DNA of 64,000 nucleotides from Symbiodinium natans (GCA_905221605.1 CAJNDS010001535.1:547368-611367), one strand, 5' to 3'; positions 53,981 to 62,735 are shown, numbered from the stretch's first letter. Notes: generated by a model not told the origin, from the sequence alone. Numbers and translations are program-made.

Positions 53981-54732
53981 TTCATCAGTCCTTAAGACCT
54001 TCTCAAATCTAATGTAGAACATGTTATTTGCATCTTTTGCATTCGTGTTTATGTACAAGAAGCTATATGGAGCATCATTTATCGCCAGCTGGTACATTTC
54101 ATACAACTGTTGCTTGTTTACCAGCGCGCTATTCTCTTCTAAAAAATGCATTGACTTCATTCATGTTCTTGAGTCTGAACACAAACAGTGCCGATGCATT
54201 GAGCCTAATTATTGGAGCTAGCACGTTGTACTTCTGAGTGGACAGTATCACTGAAATTGCGTTATGTCTACCTCTTGTGAACAATCCGTGCAAGATACTT
54301 GAGTACCTTACAAATTTTGGGTCGTCCGCGAAATCATCAATGACTATTAATATACTGAATAAATCCTTGTCTTTGTTTTTCTTCTGGAATTCTATTACCT
54401 TGTGTTGGGTGTCTATTATTTTCTGTAAGGCAGTTGCGTCGTAATGATTGAAATATATCTGTTCCTTTTCCGAGTCCACTTACATCCTTTATGTACTTCT
54501 TCACTGCATTCCACGTGTCGTCCACATCCACACTAGGGCTGAATATATAGATTCTCTCAAAGCTATTGCGGTAAATCTTCAATATTAAGTTCTGTATCAA
54601 AACTGTTTTACCGCCTGTACTGGAGGCCACCGCCAACATTCTTGCAGGCAAAGATGGCATCATCTCATACTTGCTATTTTTGAACTGATACTTGGGTATA
54701 TCAATTGGTTCTACCGTCGGAATATCGCTCAT
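53972..54732 (-). pseudogene. A32/FtsK-type genome-packaging ATPase, two frameshifts
   Basis: Starts at ATG 54,732 (MSDIPTVEPIDIPKYQFKNS). Walker A is VASSTGGKTVLIQN, with the P-loop GGKT at residues 40-43. The frame changes near 54,480; the next piece carries Walker B (FSILIVIDDFADD) and the characteristic GRHNAISVILSTQKY motif. A second shift occurs in a T6 run near 54,145, and the final piece runs to 53,972 (FLYINTNAKDANNMFYIRF). Combined length would be ~250 residues, normal for PLV ATPases, which pump DNA into the capsid. The order of motifs is complete, so loss of frame is recent or artefactual. Confidence 0.85.
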
Positions 54733-54768
54733 TATTAATATTACTTAGAAAATTATATGTTATAATAT

Positions 54769-54918
54769 ATGAATTACGGTGATTGCATTAATGTCATTGA
54801 CAACCTTGAAGAAATAGAACAGATAATAATAACAACGCCTAGATATCGTAGGTGTTGCTATTCGGTGCTGGAAATATGTAAAGGGTTATTGCAATATTTA
54901 AAATTGAAGAAAAACTAG
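54769..54918 (+). CDS. Short ORF, 49 residues
   Basis: ATG at 54,769 follows TATAATATAT. Product MNYGDCINVIDNLEEIEQII and onward, ending LLQYLKLKKN. No family recognised. It is divergent from the ATPase gene with a 36-bp gap, a spacing seen for real genes in this element. Confidence 0.4.
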   Translation: MNYGDCINVIDNLEEIEQIIITTPRYRRCCYSVLEICKGLLQYLKLKKN

Positions 54919-54931
54919 TATACATTAATAT

Positions 54932-55336
54932 ATGAGCGATGCAAACAAAGATAATAACAAAGATGGAACTGATGGCGGTGTGAGTGTAAATAAAGATGGC
55001 ATAAATTGTCTATTTTGTAGATGAAAGAGAAACACATACCATAAAGAAACTAAAACAACAACTGAAAATGATAAGGTTGTTGTTAATGTTGTAGAAGACC
55101 GTTCTAGTTTTCGTATAGGTAAGGGTAGAAATGTATCACCAGACGACGGAATATTTAAACCAGATACAGTACCACAAACTGGAGGAGTTGAACTCTGCAG
55201 CACGGGTTGGAGTCAAAATCGGAAAATCACACCAGAAGAATGTGAGGAAAGATTAGATAAAATTGAAGAAGAAGAAGTAGAAGATGTAAAAAAGGATGTT
55301 GAACAATTGAAAATAAATTTGAACATTTTGGATTAA
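54932..55336 (+). pseudogene. Small gene interrupted by a single in-frame TGA
   Basis: From ATG 54,932 (preceded by TTAATATAT) the frame reads to TGA at 55,022-55,024 after ...INCLFCR and then stays open in the same frame to TAA at 55,334-55,336. The total would be ~134 codons. The downstream part is KETKTTTENDKVVVNVVEDR, then an acidic coiled-coil end (EEEVEDVKKDVEQLKINL). Other genes of the element use TGA as a true stop, for example at 56,480, so a nonsense mutation is more likely than recoding. Confidence 0.5.
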
Positions 55337-55639
55337 TATTTTTAAAAAAATTTTTCTAATATATATTGACAGTTGTACAGTTCTTTTGTATCCCAGAAGT
55401 TGAAACAGGATGAAACACCCCGAATGTGCGCCCATTGCTCTCATGCATAAGTCCCAGACATCGTAAGTGAGCAAGAGAAAGGGGAGTATCTTGGAACACT
55501 TACATAATTCGGATATACATAAGATATATCCCTAATTAGTTTGGAATTTAGAATTTTCATAATTCAGCTTATGAAAATTTTAATATAAAAGTTGTATTAT
55601 AAAAGTTTTGATTTAAAAACTTAATGTATATAGAAGTAT
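55337..55639. other. Intergenic stretch with a GC-richer patch
   Basis: A/T-rich apart from about 55,380-55,495, which is more balanced (GAATGTGCGCCCATTGCTCT). No RNA fold or gene could be recognised. An inverted ATTTTCATAA/TTATGAAAAT pair sits at 55,553-55,580. Confidence 0.4.
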
Positions 55640-55876
55640 ATGGGTGGTAAACCTGAGTTCAAGCAAGATGTCATACTGAGACTAGAGAGGATTGAGAAAT
55701 TATTAAACGAAAGGTCGACAAGAAACTTTAACAGAACACCAGTTGATGCAACGTATGAGAATAAGAAGAACACATATTTAACTAAACTGAATAACAAGGA
55801 AATTTTACAACCGAAACAAACAACCCTTGACTATTACAATATCAAGTATAACGAAGAGACGAAAACCTATTCATAA
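55640..55876 (+). CDS. Unknown 78-residue protein
   Basis: Hydrophilic, helix then basic region (FKQDVILRLERIEKLLNERS; TRNFNRTPVDATYENKKNTY). No family recognised. First of three small same-strand genes leading to the right terminal repeat. Confidence 0.5.
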   Translation: MGGKPEFKQDVILRLERIEKLLNERSTRNFNRTPVDATYENKKNTYLTKLNNKEILQPKQTTLDYYNIKYNEETKTYS

Positions 55877-55918
55877 TATTATCATCTAATAATAATGAGT
55901 GAATTAGATGATAATATT
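55875..55918. promoter_or_regulatory. Hairpin spanning a stop and the next start codon
   Basis: A perfect 16-bp inverted repeat, AATATTATCATCTAAT and ATTAGATGATAATATT, has a 12-nt loop that contains ATG 55,895 of the next gene; its left arm overlaps the stop of the 78-residue gene. It may end the first transcript or control translation of the second. Confidence 0.5.
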
Positions 55919-56095
55919 TCTGTTGAGTTTCCTAAGGGCAGTGAATGTAAAACACAGTACATGCAATGTAAAGCATGTAAGCAAGTAAAATGTGTAGATG
56001 AGTTTGTAAGTAAGCATTATATGAAGGTATATAATAAAACATGTAGGGCTTGTTTAAATAGTAATGAAAAATCTAGGCTTAAAGGGAAGGAATGA
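55895..56095 (+). CDS. Small treble-clef-like zinc-finger protein
   Basis: 66 residues. Two cysteine pairs, QCKACKQVKCVDEF and KTCRACLNSNEKSR, spaced by about 25 residues, suggest one zinc-binding treble clef. The start lies in the loop of a 16-bp hairpin. Function unknown. Confidence 0.6.
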   Translation: MSELDDNISVEFPKGSECKTQYMQCKACKQVKCVDEFVSKHYMKVYNKTCRACLNSNEKSRLKGKE

Positions 56096-56105
56096 GTTTA
56101 GGGAG

Positions 56106-56133
56106 TTTTCTTAGGAAATGTATTTAAAGGAAT
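56106..56133 (+). promoter_or_regulatory. Conserved upstream motif (106-residue gene)
   Basis: TTTTCTTAGGAAAT followed by TATTTAAAGGAATGAAG, then CTTAATATAT and the ATG at 56,160. It aligns block by block with the region upstream of the 179-residue gene at the other end of the element. Confidence 0.55.
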
Positions 56134-56159
56134 GAAGTCTTAATATATCAAGTGTTGAA

Positions 56160-56480
56160 ATGAGTGAAAGAAAATATTGCAGTAAATGTCAAGGACATCC
56201 TAAGGTTGAAAAGTTTGAAGAAGGATATAAAACATGTAATACTTGTAGAGCAAAGGAAAAAAGATACCAAGAGAGAAACAAAGAGAAAATAGCAGAACGA
56301 AAAAAGGCATACACAGAAAAACACAAAGAGCATATCAAAGAAAGAGAACATCAAAGGTTTCTAGACAATAAGGATGAAATAATTACATGTCCTATCTGTA
56401 AATATGACATAAAGAAATACAAAAAGTCACAACATGAAAAGTCACAAACCCACCAGCGTAACTTGAAACACATGCAATGA
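56160..56480 (+). CDS. Zinc-finger protein with two CxxC-type sites
   Basis: 106 residues, intact. The N-terminal finger has KYCSKCQG and YKTCNTCRAKEKRYQERNKE; the central region is basic and helical. The C-terminal C2H2-like finger is ITCPICKYDIKKYKKSQHEK followed by SQTHQRNLKH. The C-terminal finger resembles the endings of both GIY-YIG proteins, so it may share a DNA- or RNA-binding module with them. Last gene before the right terminal repeat. Confidence 0.65.
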   Translation: MSERKYCSKCQGHPKVEKFEEGYKTCNTCRAKEKRYQERNKEKIAERKKAYTEKHKEHIKEREHQRFLDNKDEIITCPICKYDIKKYKKSQHEKSQTHQRNLKHMQ

Positions 56481-56490
56481 TACACCAATG

Positions 56491-56516
56491 ATAATTTAAT
56501 AATAAAATTAAATTAT
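56491..56516. terminator. A/T hairpin next to the right terminal repeat
   Basis: Inverted ATAATTTAA/TTAAATTAT just after the last viral gene and directly adjoining the terminal repeat. Confidence 0.4.
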
Positions 56517-56517
56517 T

Positions 56518-56832
56518 ATTGAATGCCCCACCCCCTACCCATACTATGCCCCATAAATTGAATAAACCTAACCTTGCCCAGTTTAGGATGTTACATCACC
56601 TGATAAATAGGATGAGATAGAGTATTTTAAGGATAATGAGCTACTAGTTGCGATTATACGGCCAATATATGTTCACGGTGATGTAATAACCCAAACTGGG
56701 CGACCCCATTACCTTGTCCATTTTGGATAATTGCACCTTATTTTCTATATGGTAAAGTGTTTTAGGATATTATGGCTATGATCTGGGCCACGGTGGTGCA
56801 ATTACCCAAACTGGGCGAGGCCTCCCCTGACT
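56518..56832 (-). repeat. Right terminal inverted repeat
   Basis: Complement of the left repeat; outermost bases GGCCTCCCCTGACT. About 98% identical to the left copy by eye, including all three internal iterated motifs; one copy differs where the left has GGCC and this side TGGGG. Confidence 0.95.
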
Positions 56833-56949
56833 CCTAAACCCTAAACCCTAAACCCTAAACCCTAAACCCTAAACCCTAAGCCCTAAACCCTGAACCCTAA
56901 ACCCTAAACCCTAAACCCTAAACCCTAAACCCTAAACCCTACACCCTAA
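56833..56949 (-). repeat. CCCTAAA array at the insertion site
   Basis: About 16 units in C-rich orientation starting directly at the right edge of the viral element; its first five bases are the right copy of the CCTAA target duplication. Confidence 0.9.
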
Positions 56950-56982
56950 TTCCATTCTGTTGGTGCTTGTGTGGCTGTGAGG

Positions 56983-59900
56983 CCAGCATCCCAGCGGGCT
57001 TGAACCCGAATCTCGTGCACGTGGGCGGCGGCGCTGAGCTCGCCATCTACGGCAACTTCTATGGCCAAGAGGACATCTGGCTCCTTGCTTTTATCTACTC
57101 ATGGCACTCAAACTGTTGGAGGTTCGTTGGCACTAGCTAGCCGTCACGAGCCCAGACTCTGACGCTCATCATGAGTTGCACTTAGGTGTGGCTTCGAGGG
57201 TGTCAGGCAGCGCTCCCGCGCCACGCGTACTTCGAACCTGGAGATTCGCTGCCAAGTCCCTCCACGCACCGTTGGCATCAGCCGCGTGTATCTCACAGCT
57301 CGCGATGCCCGCGGTCTGCCCAGCGTGATGTCCGCGAACGTCGGGATGATGCAGTTGGAGTACATTGAGCCAGTTCATCTCTTCGATGTGGAGCCAAAGC
57401 AGGTGATTGACGGGAAGAGCACCCGGCTCAAGGTTCCTTGGGGACGAAGCGAACCCTAAAACGGTTTAGGGTTCATATACCTCAATAGGAGTTATAGTAG
57501 TATAGAGTATATGACCCCAATTTTAGGGTTCATATACCTTAGTAGGAGCTTTCGTAGTATAGAGTATATGATCCCAAATTTAGGGTTCATATACCTTAAT
57601 AGGAGTTATAGTAGTATAGAGTATATGACCCCAATTTTAGGGTTCATATACCTCAATAGGAGTTTTCGTAGTATAGAGTATATGATCCCAATCTTAGGGC
57701 TCATTTCGTCCCCAAGGTTCACTTCAGGGTTCATATACCTTAATCGGAGTTCTAGTAGTATAGAGTCTATGATCCCAATCTTAGGGTTCATATACCTTAT
57801 ATAATTAATAGGAGTTATCGTAGTATAGAGTATGCGACCCCAATTTTAGGGTTCATATAGTATATGAACCCTAAAATTGGGATCATATACTCACCTTAAT
57901 AGGAGTTTTCGTAGTACAGAGTATACGACCCCAATTTTTAGGGCTCATGTCGTCCCCAAGGTTCACGGCTCAAACTTCCGCCCCGTCTCGGCCCTTCGCT
58001 GCGGCTTCGAAAGCCGCGTGCAGCGGCACAGCCTCTTGGGAGACCAGGTGGTGCCCTTTACCCTTGTTTGTTTAGGGTTTAGGGTTTAGGGTTTAGGGTT
58101 TAGGGTTTAGGGTTTAGGGTTTAGGGTTTAGGGTTTAGGGTTTAGGGTTTAGGGTTTAGGGTTTAGGGTTTAGGGTTTAGGGTTTAGGGTTTAGGGTTTA
58201 GGGGGTTCCCTTCTAAAGTAACCAACCAAAAAAAGGGTGCCCTTGCTATATATTGCTGGGCTGCCAAGGCCTTCTCACCCACCGGATTCCGGTGTGGACT
58301 TGGCTCGGGCACGTCCAGTGCAGCAAGCGCATTGCGGGGAATGCGATCCGCACTTTTGTGATGCATCTCGGGCTTTCAGAATGCTTCATACACCCTAAAC
58401 CCTAAACCCTAAACCCTAAACCCTAAACCCTAAACCCTAAACATGCTTTTCAGAATGCTTCAAAGTATGCATACAGGAGCTCCGTAGTTTTCAGAGCCAG
58501 AGTCGCTAGAAAGGCGGCCTAAACCCTAAACCCTAAACCCTAAACGCTAAACCCTAAACCCTAAACCGTAAACCCTAAACCCTAAACCCTAAACCCTAAA
58601 CCCTAAACCCTAAACCCTAAACCCTAAACCCTAAACCCTAAACCCTCTGGTTCGGCCTGAGCTGTGCCTCAGCTTCCAAGGTTCTCTGCGGATGCCCTGG
58701 AGCCCCTGGATCGCGCCGATCACTTCATGTGCGCCTCCTACCAGAAGGATGGTACCTGGGTGCCCTTGCCATTTAGGGTTTTAGGGTTTTCGGGTTTTCG
58801 GATTTTAGGGTTTTAGGGTTTTGGGGTTTCAGGGTTTTAGGGTTTTAGGGTTTTAGGGTTTTAGGGTTTTAGGGTTTCAGGGTTTTAGGGTTTTAGGGTT
58901 TTAGGGTTTTAGGGTTTTAGGGTTTTAGGGTTTCTTGCGCAGCCTGGGCCAGATTGGGCTGTTCAGCCATTCATCATCCTAGACCCTAAACCCTAAACCC
59001 TAAACCGTGAACCCTGAACCCTGGGTCCTACTTGCAGGTGCATGTTAGGTAGGTGATCCGAAGGCATGCTGAGCACGATGTAGCCAAAACCCTTCAAAAG
59101 CCCTAAGCCCTAAACCCTAAACTATCCTAAACCGGAAATCCTAAACCCTGAACCCTAAACCCTAGATTTTTCAGAAGTGGGGGACACTGCCAGGTGTATC
59201 ATACCTTTGATGTGAGCGGCGTGATGGCCCAGCCCTTTCTACCACGCCTGGAGGATGCGCTGGTGGCCGAGGTTGTCGGCAAGGACATCTTCTCCTTGGA
59301 AAGGTACACCGGCAACTTTGCGGGAGTGCACATTGGATATGACAGGCTGGCGCCAAAGCATACAAAAACTTTGTGACAGCCTGATGTCAGAATATTCCCC
59401 CCTGAAGTCTAGACCTCTGAATTGCTGAAGCCCCTTCCCCTAAACCCTAAACCCTAAACCCTAAACCTTAAACCCTAAACCCTAAACCCTAAACCCTAAA
59501 CCCCTTCCTTTCAGGGGCGACCTGGAGTTCCAGCCAGATATTGACAACCTGACGCAGTGGATGTTGGACCGCAACCTCGAGTTGCCACAGGCGGAGCGGA
59601 AGTAAGAAATCCGAAGCCCGTGGAGCTCTTGGCTCCTAGGGTTTAGGGTTTAGGGTTTAGGGTTTAGGGTTTAGGGTTTAGGGTTTAGGGTTTAGGCTTA
59701 GGGTTTAAGAACTCCTGCAGTGAACCCCAGAAAAATTGGAACATCCTGCCCCAAACACTATGCTAAAGGGAGTCCCAGCTCTAATCATCCTTAAACCATG
59801 TTCCAACTTTACTGTCTGGAGCTTACAGTAGGGGTTCATGAAGCTTAGGTTGTCTCCTGCACGCAAGGCGATCCCGAGGCGCACCACCACTGCTCCAACC

Positions 59901-62735
59901 ACCGCCACAACATCAACAGAGCCTCCAAGTGAGAACGAGAGCAATGTGACCACAACAAGCGGCTTTGCACGAATTTAGTTGCATCTCCCAGTTCATCTGG
60001 TTCTGATGTGTCTGCACTCTACAGGCTTTCTACAGCAACAGGACTGGGTGGTGTCAGCAGCAAGAACTTCCTCCCCCCATGCCGAAAACTCACTCTTGGG
60101 AAAAACCTGTCCTTGGGCCCAAAGTTGGCGTGGCAGAAGCACCGCCAACATTCAATGCAGAGCACTTTCACCAGTTGCGAGAATATCTGCAATGCTAATC
60201 CGCGAACCGAATCCCGAACGTTTGTGATGCTGAGGTATGCTGGAGCCAGAAGTGGACGAAGAGGATGACGTGGAGAACGACACGAATGAGAGCATTTCGA
60301 ACGACAGCGTGAATGCCGCTGTGACCATGAGGACTCGCATCCGGCCATGAGCACTTAGTATATCTTGGAGTGCGTCGAGATCCTTTGCTATCCAGCTGTA
60401 TCAGGGGCAGAAGTAGCAGTGTCCAGCTTTGTCTTGGCGTCTTCAGCTTCGAGTACGATCTTTTCCCAAGGCATGATGTCGATGCAGTACGCTTTCAGAA
60501 CAGGTATATTGTTCGACATGTGTTTCGCCAAGAGACCTCAAAACGAAAGACTTTCCAAGCCACAAACCTCTGATCACGTAGCCGGAAAACCACAAGTAGA
60601 CGCCGGCAACACAAAAGTCTACGATCCACGAAGAATACCTTCACATATCCATGATCCGCTGGTAGGGTTCAAGTTTTAGCAAGCTCTGAGGGGCATGCTG
60701 AACACCCTAAACCCGAAACCCTAAACCCTAAACCCTAAACCCTAAACCCGAAACCCTAAACCCTAAACCCTAAACCCCAAACCCCAAACCCTACATCACA
60801 TCATGGCGGGGTACCGGAGGACTACCGTGCAGCGATCCAGCACCAGTACTTTCTTATCACCAACGACCACCTCCACCCTACCGGAGATCTCTGATGCAGA
60901 TCCTTGGGGACGAAATGAGCCCTAAAATTGGGGTCATATACCCATAACTGCTATTAAGGTATATGGACCCTAAACCCTTTTAGGATTCAAATCGTCCCCA
61001 AGGATCAGGACAATGCGTCCGACGACAGCGAGATGTACAATGAGTCCGACAACACCACGACCTCAACCCAGACCACGACGAGCAGCAGCACCACCAGCAC
61101 CACAACATCCTCAACAAGCACCAGCAGCACAAGCTCAACCACAAGCACCAGCTCGACTTCCACAACATCATCTTCCACCTCGACCTCCTCAAGCTCCACA
61201 TCCACCTCAACCTCGACATCGTCTTCATCCACTACCTCCTCTACCAGTTCCTCTACCCTCCTTGGGAATTCTTTTTCATTTTTGTTCATTATCTAAAACC
61301 CAAGAGGATATTAAAAATACCATTATTATTAAGGTTCTAAGGGGAGTATAGGTTCCACGACCTCCTCCACCTCCAGCACCACCATCACCAGCACCACTAC
61401 CAGCTCCTCCACCACGTCCACATTCACCACGACGGACGCCAACTTCACGTCGAACTACACGGAGGAGAACGAGACTCTTGAGGAGGTGATTCCGGACATC
61501 ATCAATGTCTGGGTATCTGGGGGCGACTTCTTCGTGAAGAGGGAAGTGGGTTGGGAGACAAACTTTGCTACAACGGAGCCTGAGTATCTCTCCCGGCACC
61601 TGATACTGTGCCCGACCCCAGATGGTCTGTCCTGGCTGCGGAAGGGAGAGGACAATGTGAAGTTGCGCGTGACCCTGAATGGCCAGGAGTGGTCGGAGTC
61701 TTCACTGGGTCTGGAAGTCTTAGAAAGAGAAGACGAGCCCGCAATGAGGGAGGATCCTGTCCTGCAACCGGACATCCCACGGCTGGAAGTGCAGGGAAAC
61801 CTCTCCTACGACCCTGCGTTGCGATTCCGGCTGGCTCAGGTGACCCCAGTGGTGGGCCCCTCCTCAGGAGGCACCAACCTGACTCTGACCATCACAACGT
61901 GGCCGCGCCTTCTTGCAGACTTCACCTTCGATTCTTGGTCAGAGTTGGGTAACAGTTTACATTTTTAAGGGTACTTAAAACCAAACATTTTACATTTTTA
62001 AGGGTACTTAAACCCGATAAGGAAAAACAAGTTTAACGTTTTTAATACGATCCCAACCATGAACTAGGATTGTGTCATTGGCTTGCAGAGGGTCCCGGCT
62101 ACCTTGTTGCAGATCCAGTCGTCCCCAGACTTCCGCAGCTACACCCTGGGATGCAGGGTGCCCATCGCCATGAACATCCCCAGGCATCCGGTGCGCCCTG
62201 ATGCGCCCCTCCCCAGGGTTTAGGGTTTAGGGTTTAGGGTTTAGGGTTTAGGGTTTAGGGTTTAGGGTTTAGGGTTTAGGGTTTATCTGGAGTCCCAATA
62301 TCGCATCCAAGACAGACACAACAGCAGGTTCCCTAAATTCGGGTCCTCTGGAGCATCTGAATCAGAACGCGCACCCTTACATAAACCGGGGACCCCTGTT
62401 AGAGACCCTAAGTAGCAGGATTCCTGTCTCGCAAGGACTCAGAAGGTACCTCTAATTTCGCGACCCCCCCCAAAAAAAAAAAAAACCTAAATTCCAAACC
62501 CTAAACCCTAAATTCCAAACCCCAAACCCTAAACCCCAAACCCTAAGCCCCAACCCTAAACCCCAAACCCTAAGCCCTAAGCCCTAAGCCTAAACCCTAA
62601 ACCCTAAACCCTATAGAGAGCTGGCTTGGGAAGGTTGACGGCAGCCGGCTGTGCCTGCAAGAAAGTCTGGTTTACACCCTCCGGGCAGACGTGCGACAGC
62701 TTCTGTGGCGGCCCAAGCTCGGAGTGCAGTGCGGT
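56983..62735 (+). CDS. Multi-exon IPT/TIG-type host gene, partial
   Basis: A run of exon-like open frames on the plus strand. Probable pieces: about 56,983-57,100 (NPNLVHVGGGAELAIYGNFY), 57,186-57,432, 57,961-58,047, 58,269-58,358, ~58,680-58,770 (ADALEPLDRADHFMCASYQK), 59,191-59,370 (VYHTFDVSGVMAQPFLPRLE), 59,516-59,604, 60,830-60,898, 61,003-61,246, 61,352-61,947, 62,089-62,215 and ~62,650-62,735 (CACKKVWFTPSGQTCDSFCG). Several junctions close in frame (57,432/57,961, 60,898/61,003 and 61,246/61,352). TVTPVVGPSSGG-type and C-x-V-P segments point to IPT/TIG immunoglobulin-like repeats of large extracellular or surface proteins. A Ser/Thr-rich linker lies in the middle. The true start and end, and whether all pieces form one gene, are not settled. 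Confidence 0.5.
57186..57432 (+). CDS. IPT/TIG-like exon
   Basis: Acceptor CACTTAG, then a frame reading CGFEGVRQRSRATRTSNLEI, RCQVPPRTVGISRVYLTARD and EYIEPVHLFDVEPKQVIDGK, ending STRLK. Cysteine and C-x-V-P spacing and the final hydrophobic strand fit the end of one repeat and start of the next. The intron at 57,433-57,960 joins it in frame to VHGSNFRPVSALRCGF. Confidence 0.55.
57433..57960. mobile_element. Family B introner with internal 58-bp repeats
   Basis: Begins GTTCCTTGGGGACGAAGCG and ends TGTCGTCCCCAAG, GT to AG, with GTTC on both sides as target duplication. Removing it joins RLK to VHGSNF in frame. The inside is a tandem array of a ~58-bp unit (TTAGGGTTCATATACCTTAA, GTAGTATAGAGTATATGA) repeated about seven times, plus one inverted partial copy and an internal CGTCCCCAAGGTTCA end, so it may be two elements side by side. 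Confidence 0.75.
58048..58268. mobile_element. Family E introner containing a TTTAGGG array
   Basis: Begins GTGGTGCCCTTTACCC and ends TTGCTGGGCTGCCAAG, like the introns at 7.3 and 7.5 kb. About 19 TTTAGGG units (58,068-58,204) replace the middle. Splicing out is in frame (GDQ to AFSPTGF). Confidence 0.65.
58519..58647 (-). repeat. CCCTAAA array
   Basis: About 18 units in C-rich orientation with single variants (AACGCTAA, AACCGTAA). Confidence 0.92.
58770..58937 (+). repeat. Variant 8-bp array GGGTTTTA
   Basis: About 19 units of the 8-bp type with occasional GGGTTTCA units; it lies between two exon-like stretches. Confidence 0.9.
60899..61002. mobile_element. Family B introner with GA-AG boundaries
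   Basis: A 104-bp insert between GCA and GATCAG: begins GATCCTTGGGGACGAAATGA, ends AATCGTCCCCAAG. GATC is duplicated at the two edges. Exact removal restores the open Ser/Thr/Asp-rich frame (PEISDADQDNASDDSEMYNE). No GT is available at the left edge, so splicing would use a GA donor, as reported for dinoflagellates. Confidence 0.75.
61003..61246 (+). CDS. Ser/Thr-rich linker exon
   Basis: DQDNASDDSEMYNESDNTTT followed by a long run of Ser and Thr codons (AGC, ACC, TCC, ACA mixed), typical of an O-glycosylated stalk. The antisense frames here are acidic or Trp/Cys-rich artefacts. A 105-bp intron at 61,247-61,351, with GTTCC at both edges, joins it in phase to more Ser/Thr codons. Confidence 0.6.
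61352..61947 (+). CDS. Ser/Thr linker and IPT/TIG repeat exon
   Basis: Continues the Ser/Thr stretch, then NFTSNYTEENETLEEVIPDI leads into Ig-like repeat sequence: INVWVSGGDFFVKREVGWE, HLILCPTPDGLSWLRKGEDN, VKLRVTLNGQEWSESSLGLE and finally VTPVVGPSSGGTNLTLTIT, the diagnostic start of an IPT/TIG repeat. There are several N-x-S/T sites. It is the longest clean host exon in the window. The 3' splice junction to the exon at 62,089 is unresolved. Confidence 0.65.
62089..62215 (+). CDS. Candidate IPT-gene exon
   Basis: After TTGGCTTGCAG the frame reads RVPATLLQIQSSPDFRSYTL and GCRVPIAMNIPRHPVRPDAP; it ends where a TTTAGGG array begins (62,216), which presumably opens the next intron. Confidence 0.45.

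Larger units (their letters stand above)
35473..56832. mobile_element. Endogenous Polinton-like virus, 21.4 kb
   Basis: Bounded by ~314-bp terminal inverted repeats and a 5-bp CCTAA duplication. The core from about 38,040 is markedly AT-rich against the host and encodes a DDE integrase, polymerase/SF1-helicase fusion, major capsid protein, penton-like protein, A32-type packaging ATPase, lipase, fibre, two GIY-YIG nucleases and small zinc-finger proteins. Gene blocks face both ways: integrase side on the minus strand, replication protein on plus, a structural block on minus (44.3-47.7 kb), then capsid and fibre on plus. This gene set, size and end structure match the PLV/Maverick-Polinton supergroup. 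I saw no adenovirus-type maturation protease. Several reading frames are broken, so the copy may be inactive. Confidence 0.92.

Noticed and set aside
55253-55474. Minus-strand 73-codon frame in the viral right end
   Set aside because: Hydrophobic Phe/Ile/Tyr tail comes from A/T-rich DNA, and it overlaps a better plus-strand frame.
35473-56832. Classification as a giant-virus fragment or virophage
   Set aside because: Defined terminal repeats, target duplication, 21-kb size and rve integrase fit a complete Polinton-like element. Penton and capsid genes alone would also fit virophages, so exact placement needs a tree.
35473-56832. Capsid-maturation (Ulp1-like) protease
   Set aside because: I looked for a His-Asp/Glu-Cys arrangement in the unassigned frames and saw none convincing; its absence is reported, not a gene.
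61005-61289. Antisense frame of acidic/Val-rich and Trp-rich protein
   Set aside because: It is the complement of the Ser/Thr-rich exon, which is supported by in-frame intron removal on the plus strand.
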